64,000 nucleotides of DNA from Spirometra erinaceieuropaei (Eukaryota > Platyhelminthes > Cestoda > Diphyllobothriidea > Diphyllobothriidae): contig CACRXP010000608.1 of the NCBI GenBank assembly GCA_902702965.1, forward strand, positions 1 to 64,000. Direction: 5' to 3'. The position numbers were made by a program, and so were the translations under genes. A model generated the notes under the pieces. That model saw nothing but the letters and a program-made list of their open reading frames with translations, was not told the DNA's origin and did no database searches. How positions within the stretch are numbered: the stretch's first letter is position 1; every line of letters starts with the position of its first letter. Below are positions 1 to 9,825 of this stretch, one piece after another.

Positions 1-1999
1 ACACTACTGCATACGTTACTAAACCAAGAAAAATACGCTGTAATAATGTGTACGCTTAAAATTTGCTATTTTTGGGAACTCGGATAGTAACATTACATGC
101 GAAGTTCGGGTGTTGACTTTGGCACGTATTTCGCTGTCAGGTGTGAAGCTTGTCTCTCATTAGAGAAGACTAACTTCAAAGTGCCAGCATTTACCGTCAG
201 TCACCACGAAGTCACTTCACCCCTAACACAGTAGTGGTATTGACAACTCTGGCCGACACGGTGTTGTCGTCGCTCCGAGTGGTCAGGTCGGAGTCTCGCT
301 TGGACACTGGGAACTGGTGCATTTGGAATTTACTTTGGACGTCTTTATTATGCTGTCCCTATTGCCACATTTGTAATTACCTATTCTTGAGGAAAATTGG
401 AATGCCTGTAAGAAGCGTAATGCGCCTAAGAGGCTAATACTCGGCCTTGACAATTTGCAAACTGTAGCGCAAATGGACAATAAATTGTCCCTTCCGCCGC
501 ACTAAACCGCCTGGTCGTTATGAATGCCCGCATTCAGAAGCCATATGGATATTCAGTCACCCGATACTTAATTGATGATTACTCAAATCAAATCGGCCAA
601 ATGCTTTGTCCGAGCGCGATGGATCAACTCGAAGCTCGATTTCTGGGCGAGGCATGGCGCAGATACCGGCAACAGGAACTGTTCTAACTCCTCAAAAAGG
701 CACGACTGCTGCTGAATATCTCAAAGTTTCTACCTTGGTCATAAGCTTCCAGCTATCTGTCTCCGACCGCTTCGCTGCACCGACGCGAAAAACACTTGTC
801 TCTGAGATGTCTTCAGTCGAAACCACCTGGCTAGGGTCGAAGCACACTCTCCAGGAAACCTCACAAGGGGTGCTAAACCAAGGAATATCGCCGCAGCTGA
901 TTTGGTAATCGGTATACATTAAACACTAATAATCATGGCCCAATCGCGTTCTGGAAAAGAGGTAAGACCAGTAGGAGGCGTGCGTTCGATGCAGGGGCTG
1001 AGCGGGGACAGAGACCCCGACGTGCGGCCAGCCACGCGACCCGTGCGCACACCGCTTCGCCATGGTGATGTGGGCATGAATGACGAGGCACCCTGTGAAA
1101 GCCAGTCACTGCCAATTTTGTCAGCTGATTGGGTGATTGCAAAAGCTACGTGCGCCTGTGATTGGCTGCCCTCGGGGGCTGATGGGGACGTTTCATCCAC
1201 TCGCGAAGCCCATCCGGGAAGAGCCCTGGGACGTGAGATCGCAGGTTCTACGTTCCGATACTACAACAAAGTCTGATGTAAACTGCTTGGACTGTTGAAA
1301 TTGCTCCAGTTGATGAAGCCATTAGGGTGTCCTACCATGAAACAACCAAGGTGACCTAGTATTTTCACTAAGAGGTACGGCAATGGCGGAAAGAACATTT
1401 TGCAAAGGTTCTGAATCCCGCAAACTCAGCACGCTCCGCCGAAGTAGAGTTTGATACGCCCAGGGACCGAGTACAACTAGCGCGGCAGTCCAGGATTTAC
1501 GAGCTAGATCACTAATGAGATGACTACATTGAAGGTGGACAGATGTTGCGTCGTTTATCATATTCACAGAGCAGATACTAATTAAAAGCCCCGTCCAGTT
1601 TTGAAATCTCAGTCGGTATGGCAAACCATGCAACATATGGATGCTACTCGTTGCCTGTTGACAGTTTATGATTGTGAAGGGGTTTTGCCGTCGTGGATGA
1701 TGGATCTCTGCCAAGCCATTCATACTAACTTTCGAGCTGAGTTTATAAGGTTTTATTCCGGAGGATCTACGAAATGATTTCTGTGGAGAGTAGAAAGGTT
1801 GAAAAGGTAGTCAAACCCGTTGACAATGACTATTTTTCAACGGAAATCCACAAGTGCCCTTCACTATAATAACAAACTAGAAACCCTTACCTAAAGATCA
1901 TGACGATGCACTCGCTACACTGATTTCTAGGGAAGATAGCAGAGCAATGTGGAAGAAACATCCCGAAAAGACTTCTAGCCAGTGAGGTCTCCCAGATCC
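1..1999. other. No recognisable gene; unclassified sequence
   Basis: I recognise no protein family in this stretch. Around 930-1,300 it is GC-richer than its surroundings and open on both strands for about 90-110 codons, which is expected from base composition and is not taken as coding. The rest is mixed-composition sequence with short random frames. It may hold undated repeat copies that only a repeat library would reveal. Confidence 0.5.
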
Positions 2000-2000
2000 T

Positions 2001-2060
2001 CCACCTCCTCCTCCTCCTCCTCCTCCTCCTCCTCCTCCTCATCATCATCATCATCAGCAT
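2001..2060. repeat. CCT/ATC trinucleotide microsatellite
   Basis: A run of CCT triplets passes directly into a run of ATC triplets. The long poly-Ser and poly-Arg frames through it are translations of the repeat, not genes. Confidence 0.95.
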
Positions 2061-2224
2061 CCTCACCAGCATCATCACGAATATACTACTTATATACACA
2101 CGTTAGCGGAGTTCCGCGAACTCAGGCGGCATTTCTCGCTTGGACGACTCCGACCATTGGTGTTCATCCTCCACTTTCCGAATAAATCTCCACTATTGCG
2201 GTCAGATAGGAAACCCGTCAATTA

Positions 2225-2343
2225 CATCCTCATATTTACCAAACTGTGAAAAACTCTGCGCCTCGGTGGGATTCGAACCCACGACCGCAAAGGGAAGGTC
2301 TGAGCACAGCCGACGATCTAAACAGCTGATCTACGAGGCACCA
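2225..2343 (-). repeat. tRNA-derived SINE, minus strand
   Basis: Read on the minus strand, the head is tRNA-like: an A-box-like TAGATCAGCTG and a perfect B box GGTTCGAATCCC, followed by a tail ending in a sequence like TTTTTCACAGTTTGG. The acceptor ends do not pair, so it is a tRNA-derived SINE and not a working tRNA gene. Its head differs slightly from the other copies near 2.5, 2.8, 8.7, 8.9 and 27.4 kb. Confidence 0.75.
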
Positions 2344-2518
2344 CTGGGAGCTGTGAGTCTAATCACATTTGGGTCAAGTTACCCGCCCAGCCTACTGCTA
2401 CGTATGGAATCCTCAACATCTGATACAGTAATTTGACTGCCCAGGCAGGATTTCCTAAGTAATGCACCTAGAATCTCCCAGATGACTACTAACCTTACGT
2501 AATTTATAGAGGTTTTGG

Positions 2519-2640
2519 CAGATTTTGAATAATTCATTTTGACCCAACTGTGGAAAACTCGGCGCCTCGGTGGGGTTGGAACCCACGCAGTAAGGGGAAG
2601 GCTTTAGTACAGCCAACGCTCAAACCACTTGAGCTACGAT
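2519..2640 (-). repeat. tRNA-derived SINE, left half of head-to-head pair
   Basis: This is the same family as the copy at 2,771, inverted. On the minus strand it has the head TAGCTCAAGTGGTT, a body with AAGCCTTCCCCTTACTGCG and a B box damaged by a point change (GGTTCCAACCC). The tail ends in GGGTCAAAATGAATTATTC. Together with the plus copy it makes a palindromic unit whose heads face each other. Confidence 0.75.
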
Positions 2641-2770
2641 TCTAGTTGAATTACGTAGGAACTCCTGCCTGGGCGGTCAGTTTACTGCATCAGATTTGGT
2701 GGATTCCAGATGTTGCAGTAGACTGGGCGGGTAACTTGACCCAAATGTGATTAAACTCGCGTCGTCCGGC

Positions 2771-2925
2771 GGGGTCTCGTAGCTCAAGTGGTTAGAGTGT
2801 TGGCTGTACTAAAACCTTCCCCTTACTGCGTGGGTTCGAATCCCATCGAGGCGCCGAGTTTTTCACAGTTGGGTCAATATGAATTATTCAAAATCTGCCC
2901 AAACATCTACGAATTACATCCTCCT
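2771..2925 (+). repeat. tRNA-derived SINE, right half of head-to-head pair
   Basis: A tRNA-like head with A box TAGCTCAAGTGGTTAGAG and B box GGTTCGAATCCC is followed by a tail beginning GAGTTTTTCACAGTTGGG and reaching CAAAATCTGCC and AAACATCTACGAATTAC. The intact promoter boxes suggest a fairly young copy. The left partner lies at 2,519-2,640 on the other strand. Confidence 0.8.
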
Positions 2926-2959
2926 TACCTGCCGACTGGGATGCTTCGACCATATGTTG

Positions 2960-3530
2960 CGCCGACATGAAGTTGAAAGCGTGCCAGATGTCATCGCGTT
3001 TGAACCCGGTCTAGCCTACCATCGAGGTTGAGGTGGTCAACTTAAGAGCCAGGTGGACATTGTGACTGTGAACCCCAAAGCACAGCGGAATGATCAGGTC
3101 ACGTAAGAGATGGGTGAACACACTTCCAACACAGATCGTATTCCCGATCCCAGTTGACAGGACAAATAGTCCCTGGCTCAATTGATTGGGCTTTGGACTT
3201 AATGAAGCTCAGCGACGAAGAGACGTGAGGTCGGGCTCGAGTGCCGCAGAACTTGGGCATGATAGGGCGGGCCAACGGTAGCTGATACGCCAGCAATGGC
3301 CGTCTCAATCTCTCTTATCTTGGTCGGCAATCCCCTTCTGTCATACTCTACCTCCAGTGTATTGCAGGCCTTGTTCTCCACATACTAGATGCATTAACTG
3401 GCTACAGTTTACTGGGGAGTCTGCTGCAGATCTTAGGGGACTGCAACGTGGTGTCGCTTGAATCAGTCATGATGAATGCCATCAAAAGTGACTCGAGTGA
3501 AGTGCGACCGGTCAGCCAAAAGAGGCGTTA
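2960..3530. other. Unclassified repeat-like stretch
   Basis: No gene is recognised. The minus strand is open from about 3,381 to 3,199 and, in another frame, 3,308 to 3,099. The two frames together read like one broken peptide (from ENKACNTLEVEYDRRGLP onward), which is typical of a decayed mobile-element gene. I cannot name the family. Confidence 0.35.
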
Positions 3531-3637
3531 TAATTAATCCGAAATTGCCAAGTTCGTCTGCACGCTAGACTGCCTTAAGGGACTACAACAGCAGGATCTT
3601 TGGATATTTCTATTGCCGTTCTCAGTGCTCAGTACTA

Positions 3638-3889
3638 ATGCTACTTCCTGACAAGTCACTTGAAGCGCATCCTGAAGCACTGATCCGCGTTGTTCTGTTT
3701 TGGTATTGGCAGACCACTGTGTGTGAATATACGATAAAATGCGGCCTGGAAGACTGTCAACTAAAGAGGTACTTTGGTCCTTCCCGGGTCTGTGAATCAT
3801 GCTGCAATAGCTCCTTCGCAGTATGGCCTTTACAGCAGTCTCACTCATGTGAGATTCGAGTGACTCTTACAGAGGCCGGATATATGTAG
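3638..3889 (+). pseudogene. Possible N-terminal piece of a Merlin-type transposase
   Basis: An 83-codon open frame contains a Cys-rich segment, with CGLEDC followed by a tyrosine and then CESCC. It weakly resembles the helix-turn-helix region that precedes the catalytic domain in Merlin / IS1595-like transposases. It lies just upstream of the convincing C-terminal piece at 4,093-4,503 but in a different frame, and the stretch between them does not show the expected catalytic segment. The link is inference from position and weak resemblance. It could be chance. Confidence 0.25.
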
Positions 3890-4092
3890 TTGGGAATGGG
3901 TCGTGTTTGACGTGCATAGACGGGCTGCTTGGCTTTGTAAGCCACTACAACCGCGCCCGTCTGTGGTCGTTTTGGTGATGCCTCGCTAGGGAGGGGGATG
4001 GGGGAGAGTGTGCGGCAGATGCGGCGAAAGTCTGCCTCACTATAAAATAGTTGGACGTCGTCGCTTGCGACGATTGAATTGTCTTCACATAT

Positions 4093-4503
4093 TTGTTCGA
4101 GATATTGATCAGTTATTATGACAGTGACCACGCAGGCTTCCACAGACATCAGCAAATTGTTTCGAATTATCTAAACGGCCACCTGCTAACCGGAAAATTG
4201 GCCGCCAAAGGCAGTATAGTGGTAATGGAAGAGTGGAAGGCGTATAATCGTCCGCCATCAGAAGGTTGTCTACATTTCTCTGCTAACCACTCAAAGAACT
4301 TCAAGGAGCCTACCACCGGACGGCACATCAATGCCAGTGAGCCATACTGGAGAAGACTGAAAAGGAAACTTCATGAGGGAGGCCCTGTATGTGGTCCTGC
4401 TGTGTGGGCTCACAGATATGAAGTGCAGTATCGTCTTTGGTTTGGCCTCAATGCCAAGTCTTTGACAAATGCCAGGGAACTGTTGCTGTCCCATGTTGTG
4501 TAG
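4093..4503 (+). pseudogene. Merlin (ISXO2/IS1595-like) transposase, C-terminal remnant
   Basis: The frame carries the C-terminal half of the DDE domain found in Merlin DNA transposons and the related ISXO2-like transposases. Landmarks are EEWKAYN (family form D-E-W-x-A-Y, here with the catalytic Asp replaced by Glu), then NHSKNF, EPTTGRHIN and EPYWRRLKRKL. It ends at a natural stop at 4,501. The first catalytic Asp and the N-terminal DNA-binding part are missing, so this copy cannot transpose. The start shown is only the first Met of the open frame; the similarity begins near 4,170. Merlin elements are known from schistosomes and other flatworms. No terminal repeats were identified. Confidence 0.75.
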
Positions 4504-5048
4504 ACTCATCCTATTTAAGAGTGATTTTGCTTTGTAATCAACTGCCATAATGCGAATGTATGCCGTATATTCAGGTGTACGCGTGTAAGGATGGGGAAGG
4601 TTGGGTAACAGCGACCATCGTCCCTGTTATCTCTTGCGATGTTCGTTCGGCCAGCCCATGTTAGGCCGTTGGGGAAAGTCGAAGTAGCGCGTGAAAGTAG
4701 GCCTGCAACCGCTGATATAGTCTAAAGGCGTTTGAGTGCACTGTTAAAGGTATTATTTCTAGGTAACGGATTTTTTGGGTGCCATCTCCCGATTGTTACC
4801 AATGCAAGCGCTGTGGCTGACCACATTAATTTTTGAGTAGTCTAGTGGACGAGCAAGCAGAATGAAGCACCCCACCGCCTGTTCATTGGTAGCCTCGCCC
4901 TCTCCCACCTCTTTCGCATTAATCCCTAATCAGCCGAACTTGGACATCGCATGCCTGTTGGTGGCAGGGCTGCACCGGAAATAGGGTTATACAAAGTACC
5001 TTATTAAGAGCTGACATGAAATCCTATAAAATACCAGTCAAAACCCAC
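4504..5048. other. No gene seen; presumed EGFR intron
   Basis: This stretch lies downstream, in the gene's direction, of the last EGFR exon found and is probably intron. No further cysteine-rich or L-domain exon could be read on the minus strand here or between 1 and 4,500. Confidence 0.4.
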
Positions 5049-5153
5049 TTTTCGGACAGGTTTTCCCACAGGGTAAACAGCGCCTTCCTGAGGCGTAGAA
5101 GCTATTGGCTGTACACTCGCTAACGCAGTGTTTCCCCTCTGTAAGCAGGCCAT
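5049..5153 (-). CDS. EGF receptor exon: furin-like domain, third segment seen
   Basis: The exon follows an acceptor (acttcag, AG at 5,155-5,154) and ends before a GTGGGT donor at 5,048. In phase with the preceding exon it reads DGLLTEGKHCVSECTANSFY and then RRCLPCGKTCPK. This matches the EGFR pattern in which a short Val-rich strand is followed by C-V-x2-C and C-x2-C-x3-C modules at the end of cysteine-rich domain 1. The 105-nucleotide exon begins in phase 1 (one base carried over) and leaves one base for the next exon. The next exon, expected to enter the second L domain, was not found and probably lies beyond the left edge. The protein is a cell-surface receptor tyrosine kinase; this segment is extracellular. 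Confidence 0.82.
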
Positions 5154-5243
5154 CTGAAGTTAAAAAAAAAACAAGAAAACAGTGAAACATTTTATGCCCC
5201 TGCGTGGGAAAGAAAAGCAGCCGAAGAGGACCGGGGCACTCAC

Positions 5244-5379
5244 CAGGACACTCTGACACACAGCGGCCCTCAAAGCGGTATTTGAATTCGGGGTTTAACG
5301 TCAGCATGTGATTTTGAATGGATGCGGGGTCCGGACAGGAGTGCACACACGTATTGCCATCTTTGAAGTTACGGCAGGC
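5244..5379 (-). CDS. EGF receptor exon: furin-like domain, second segment
   Basis: Acceptor tttag at 5,384-5,380 and donor GTGAGT from 5,243. The translation starts ACRNFKDGNTCVHSCPDPAS and continues to NPEFKYRFEGRCVSECP. This is very close to the conserved EGFR stretch C-R-x-F-x-D-x2-T-C-x3-C-P and N-P-E-x-K-Y-x-F-x4-C-V-x2-C-P in cysteine-rich domain 1. It begins in phase 0 and ends one base into a codon, fitting both neighbours. The intron to the next exon is 90 bases. This is the strongest single piece of evidence for the gene, because the NPE-KY-F spacing favours EGFR over the insulin receptor. Confidence 0.92.
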
Positions 5380-5458
5380 CTAAACATTTCCACTAAAAAT
5401 TAAGGCTTACTCGCAAAGTATGGGTAGGCTATGTAAGCAACTGAAATTATGAACTTAC

Positions 5459-5580
5459 GAAGCACTCATTCGGGCCGGGGCCGGTGCAGCCGCCAAGACA
5501 CTCGCTGTCGCAACAGATTTCAAGGCCATTCTGAAGGAAGCACCAGTTACACTGACTTGAATTGCAGCGGCTTTGTATGG
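5459..5580 (-). CDS. EGF receptor exon: furin-like domain, first segment
   Basis: Acceptor ttccag (AG at 5,582-5,581) and donor GTAAGT from 5,458. The translation includes CNSSQCNWCFLQNGLEICCD and ECLGGCTGPGPNECF. This is the C-C-x3-C-x2-G-C-x-G-P-x4-C hallmark of the first cysteine-rich domain of EGFR-like receptors. The 122-nucleotide exon starts with two bases of a split codon and ends in phase 0. The intron to the following exon is 79 bases, while the intron before it runs about 15.2 kb to 20,821. Joined to that exon, the phase is correct and gives Ser at the junction. Confidence 0.9.
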
Positions 5581-7599
5581 CTGGAACGAAAAAAATAAAA
5601 TGTTTCTTAGCTGAAATAAACAGAGCGTGCAATGTCTCAAAATTAGTCTGCCCCTTGCAGATGCATCTCAGTGATGCAGGTTGCGCAATTTTTTTCCGAC
5701 TAGAGACTTCTTTCTCGAATCTCCTGTTCGACAGATAGCAGAAGCGTCAGACTAGTAGTGAATTTTAATGAGGAGGAACGTCCTCTATCTGTTGGAGGAG
5801 AAGTCTTTCAAAAAATGCTTCGGCCATCTTGGTTTGACATCAAAATACAGAGATCAGGGTTGGACGCACGCCAAAACAAAGGCAGCAGTACAGACAACTA
5901 TCTGACGAGATTATGTGAAAACTAAAACGCATCCCCTCTAGGCCAGGGAGGGACTTGTGTTCACATACCACCTTCGGTATAATTCGGACTGCAGAGGTGG
6001 CTGCATGGCCTTTGATACATTTAGCTGTTGGTTACAGAGAAGGACGCCAGGCCAGCTACCCAGCTCGTCCAAAGGATCATAACTTGTCAATCAGTATTTC
6101 GGGAGTATATTTGTTCCAGAGACGTTGAGAACTCGACGGATAATAAACTCAGGACCTAATTTTCCGGTCAGATATAGAGTTTAGGGCAAAATACCCACAT
6201 GTGTTTTGAAACGCACCGACCGCGCCAAAATTATTTATCTGGGAAGGAGAAAAAAGTGCTCGGATAACCTCCGTATCGGTACTATAAAGCTTTTATCGAG
6301 CTAAAATGCCGAGTCCACATTTCAAAATGGCGGCTGTTGGTATTCCGGCAGACTGCCCTTTATGGCTGAGACCGAAAGTGGGTCCGAAATAATATGCTGC
6401 CTGTCCAGTTTTTGCAAAGGGCTTCGGTTCGACAGAGTCAGAATTCTGGTAATGAGTTGGAAATCCTCGAATTTTCGTTGATAGGGAGTTACCGATTGAC
6501 GCGAAGTTTCTGTTATAAACCACCTTGTAAACCTTACACTGAGTGAAAAACCCCAATGGTTTAAGTTGTTCATACTTCAACGAATGGGGTAAATTTCAAA
6601 GTTATTGGTTAGGAAATATATCCACTTTGCATCTGGAAGGCCCAGACCACACATAAACATAAAATTATTGCGTAGACTGCTTTGGAGCCGCACAGTTTGT
6701 ATAACGTGTCTTGGTTTTACGACATCATTTTCAAAGATGGCATTCCAATCCTACGTTTGTGTGATTCATTGCCGACGAAAGGGTATATATATAACTTGAA
6801 AACATCCCACGGGTCCCCCCAGTCAAGCTCATTTCCGTGAGAAATTTCCAAAAGATCAGCGTCCTGGTATTAAACAGTTGTTTGAACAGAGTCTTTTTCA
6901 TGACGTTTGGGGTAGAGAATTACCTGTTCGTCCATTGGGGTTGATCAAACGTCCATCTGACTTGACTCTTGTTTTCCCCAGAGAACACAGTAGGCAAGCG
7001 GAAGAGCATGAGTGGGGTTTAACGCTAAAAATCGCTCTTACTACAGTTCAAGTCACGCAAGAGCTATCACTCAGTTAATGGTGGAGCCCAGTGAGGAAGA
7101 CATGGAAAATACCTAAAGGCCCGATAGTTTTGGCGTCATCCGACTGCGACGTGCTCCGTAGCTTTCTCAAGGGCCCCATAGTGAAAGCTGGAAAAACAGC
7201 CCGGCAAAACTCTCACACTTGAAATGAGATTCTGACAGTCTGCCGCCAGTGGCCACCAGCTCAGCCGCTCACCCACGCCGCCTCCTTGTTCGGCCCACAC
7301 TCCCTGTCAATTTTTCTGTTTGAACCGCGCGAGACTTGGCACTAGCGTGGCAAGAGTTCGAGGCCAATCGGCGTTGCCTCCTTCGCCGGTTGGTCGCAGG
7401 CGGACAGGGCTAGGCACACGTGTCGGGGCCCAAAAACCTCAACTCACGCTGATCTTGCGGGGAGGGGGGGGGGAGTTGAGTGGCTGTGACTGCCTGCTGA
7501 ACCGCTTATACGCTCTCTAGGCGAAGTAAAGCTTGTTTAACCTTATCTGACATCCCCTGATCACGTAGTGTGAGGACTCTCTTGGGTATTCCACAATTC
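5581..7599 (-). other. Part of the ~15 kb EGFR intron; nothing else recognised
   Basis: No repeat or exon is recognised between the EGFR exon and the SINE debris near 7.6 kb. A short G-rich run occurs near 7,460. A missing cysteine-rich exon could be hidden anywhere in this intron, but I did not find one. Confidence 0.5.
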
Positions 7600-7775
7600 G
7601 GGGTAGGGTATGACTAGCTGACGATGGCCATTGCAGTCTCCTCGTCTTTGTCGATAATAACACTGCCTATATCATGAGCCGCTGTGTGGCTGCCGGTTGG
7701 GCTCGAGAGAGAGAGCCCGTAAGGCACAACGGAACGAGTGAGTTCCGCAAGAACGATCGGTGAACGCCCCGTACC
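7600..7775 (+). repeat. Remnant of the hammerhead/tRNA SINE family, ribozyme core deleted
   Basis: The stretch has the family landmarks GGGTATGACTAGCTGACGA, TGGCCATTGCAGTCTCC and TCTTTGTCGATAAT, followed by the companion module GCCGCTGTGTGGCTGCCGG and AGGCACAACGGAACGAGTGA in inverse order to other copies. The bases that normally lie between CTGACGA and TGGCCA (the stem II hairpin plus GAAA) are exactly absent, so this copy cannot be a ribozyme. Confidence 0.65.
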
Positions 7776-8669
7776 ATTGAGAGATTAGTGTGTACAGGTA
7801 TTTGCATGTGATCCAGGTAAACTCCCCAGATAGACCGCTACCTCTTAGGTTTTCCTCGAAGTTCTCTCTGCCCAGCCATGACCACCTTTTTGGGACCTTA
7901 GGGCAATAACAGCTTAACAAACTTTTCTAATATTAGTTGTATGATAGGTAGCCTTGGTTATACCCAGAATATAGGGAAGTCGGCCTGAGGGAATTGTTGA
8001 ATAATACTTCTTATAAAGGAAAATAAGGAGACTAAGGCCCCGGCTGGACTTTCAGTCATAGTTAAGACGCCCATATGGACCTTTTTTGCAAATGTCTGTT
8101 GCAACCAATGTTTGGAAAAGACAATCAATTTCATTCCAACACGGCTGCGTAGTGAAATAAGTTGGTTCCATATCACAAACAGATCGAGCAAAAACTCCAG
8201 AAGAAATCCAGACAGTAGAGGAGAGGGTTTGTTGAATGCCCTTTGGCTTGCCGTACTGGCAATCCCCTCGACAGCTTTGAGAGATGCTTATGAAAGAGGT
8301 TTTCATCGGATGATTAGACAACACACACGTCTCTAACCTCGTGCAAGAATTAAATGCACTGGCACTGTTCGCAGCAGTAGGTGCAGTACTGACAACATCA
8401 GCACCACGCCTGGAACCTAAAATAGGGTGTTGTGATTCTGAAGGTTAACTGGGGCCAGCAAGTTCACGTTTGTCACGGCGGGTTACGCTGATGGGCCCTG
8501 TAACTCAGTGGTGCTAGACTAGTGACGTACTAGTCTGCAGAAATATCGACTAGGAGATGAACACACACGCGTACACAGAAATACATACGGAGCACAAATT
8601 CCATCTCGGCGCGTGCGACGACTCACGATAGGGCGCAGTTATCTCGAAGAACCGTAAAAGACATAAGGG
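7776..8669. other. No gene recognised; intron sequence
   Basis: Only short overlapping frames occur on both strands, with no family resemblance. The sequence lies inside the inferred large EGFR intron. Confidence 0.45.
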
Positions 8670-8787
8670 ACTCATTCATATTGACCTAACTTTGAAAAAT
8701 TCGACGCCCCAGTGGGATTCGAACCCACGCAGTAAGGGGAAGGCTTTAGTACAGCCAACACTCAAACCACTTGAGCTACGAGGCCCC
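8670..8787 (-). repeat. tRNA-derived SINE, left half of second head-to-head pair
   Basis: On the minus strand it has head TAGCTCAAGTGGTTTGAG, body AAAGCCTTCCCCTTACTGCG and an intact B box GGTTCGAATCCC, then a tail reaching GGTCAATATGAATG. It is the same family as 2,519 and 2,771. The head faces the plus-strand copy at 8,881. Confidence 0.8.
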
Positions 8788-8880
8788 ACCAGATGACTAC
8801 CAAGCTCACGTAATTCATAGATGTTTTGGCAGATTTTGAATAATTGATATTGACCCAACTGTTAAATCGCGTCGTCCGGC

Positions 8881-9012
8881 TGGGCCTCGTAGCTCAAGTG
8901 GTTAGAGCGTTGGCTGTACTAAAGCCTTCCCTTACTGCGTGTGTTCGAATCCCACCGAGGCGCCGAGTTTTTCACATTTGGGTCAATATGAATTATTCAA
9001 AATCTAAGTTCC
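8881..9012 (+). repeat. tRNA-derived SINE, right half of second head-to-head pair
   Basis: A box TAGCTCAAGTGGTTAGAG and B box TGTTCGAATCCC with one change, then tail GAGTTTTTCACATTTGGG and TCAATATGAATTATTC. The spacer between this copy and its partner contains a third, headless tail in inverse orientation (about 8,810-8,862), so this locus has been built by repeated insertion or rearrangement. Confidence 0.8.
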
Positions 9013-9034
9013 GCAAATATTCCCATGTTACACT

Positions 9035-9265
9035 TGAAAATTCAAGCTGGCAAACACGTGTTTTCGGTAATTCTTCGTCAGGCCAATACAGTTACATGGA
9101 GGAATGAACAATGACAAAATCAACAGTGTTTATAGGTGTCTCAAGGGCTATTAAGTCATTAACACCCATGATCCCCACGCCGCCCGCATGACAAGGTCAG
9201 CGCGTGTTGGTCCTCAGAGCTAGGGGAGGAAGGTAAGAGAGTCTTTGAGTGATGTTCTTGAATTG
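9035..9265 (-). repeat. Penelope-like element, left inverted flank (pLTR)
   Basis: This arm of about 230 bases recurs in inverted orientation at 9,590-9,825. The best-matching parts include AACACGTGTTTTCGGTAAT, GTCAGGCCAATACAG and ATAGGTGTCTCAAGGGCTA. With the enclosed minus-strand endonuclease fragment this is the layout of a Penelope-like element whose terminal repeats lie in opposite orientation. It carries a hammerhead-like motif at 9,045-9,087. Confidence 0.7.
9045..9087 (-). ncRNA. Hammerhead-like ribozyme motif in PLE flank (stem II poor)
   Basis: On the minus strand: stem I 5' strand TTGGC, core CTGACGA (9,081-9,075), GAAA (9,065-9,062), palindromic stem III AACACGTGTT, one U, then GCCAG, which pairs with TTGGC to close stem I. 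The core and stems I and III fit a hammerhead. The nine bases between core and GAAA do not form a convincing stem II, so activity is doubtful. Confidence 0.45.
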
Positions 9266-9589
9266 AGTACACGGAGTACCCATCACTGTAATAAGGGATT
9301 TGGGGTGGCATGTCGTCATCACTTGGGGTTGGCGTTGGCCACGGCAGGGAGAGCGCTTGTGTCAGGGTTTTCTGACAGCATAACACCGGATTCGCTAGCC
9401 GTATAGCCACTGCCTCGGCCGTTGCTAGTATCCGTTGGCGTAGGCCTTTAGAGAAGCATCTTGGTGTCCGGTTGACAACCTGAAATGCTTCCCTGGCATC
9501 GAATAGTTTATTCGTATCGATTAAATGTGCGAGAATAGAACTTGAAATCGACCGGGTCTCACCTCCGTCTAACCAGGCGGACATATGTT
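9266..9589 (-). pseudogene. Penelope-like element endonuclease C-terminus
   Basis: The minus strand is open through a peptide with SSSILAHLIDTNKLFDAREA, then RQRILATAEAVAIRLANPVL and LSLPWP. This resembles the C-terminal part of the GIY-YIG endonuclease domain of Penelope-like retroelements, where an L-x-x-T-G-H-type motif and a conserved A-E-A-x-x-I helix (with the catalytic Glu) precede the end of the protein. The reverse transcriptase and the GIY-YIG motifs themselves are missing. It sits exactly between two inverted flanks, which supports the assignment. The family call is from remembered pattern resemblance and should be confirmed by profile search. It is a dead, 5'-truncated copy. Confidence 0.6.
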
Positions 9590-9825
9590 CAATCCAAGAA
9601 CATCACTCAAAGACTCTCTTACCCTCCTCCCCTAGCTCTGAGGGCCAACACCCGCCGACCTTGTCATGCGGGCGGCGTGGGGATGATGAGTGTTAATGAC
9701 CTAATAGCCCTTGAGACACCTATAAACACTGTTGATTTTGTCAATGTTCATTCCTTCATGCAGCTGTATTGGCCTGACGAAGAATTACCGAAAACACGTG
9801 GTTGTCAACTTGAATATTCAAAATC
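9590..9825 (+). repeat. Penelope-like element, right inverted flank (pLTR)
   Basis: This is the inverted partner of 9,035-9,265. It contains CCTGACGAAGAATTACCGAA (9,775-9,794) on the plus strand, so each flank presents the hammerhead-like core on its outward-reading strand. In this copy the base expected at the cleavage site is G and the stem I pairing is poor. Confidence 0.65.

Noticed and set aside
919..1276. Overlapping frames of 70-113 codons on both strands
   Set aside because: GC-rich stretch, open in several frames at once, with no motif; composition effect more likely than a gene.
1982..2185. Poly-Ser / poly-Arg open frames
   Set aside because: They are translations of the CCT/ATC microsatellite.
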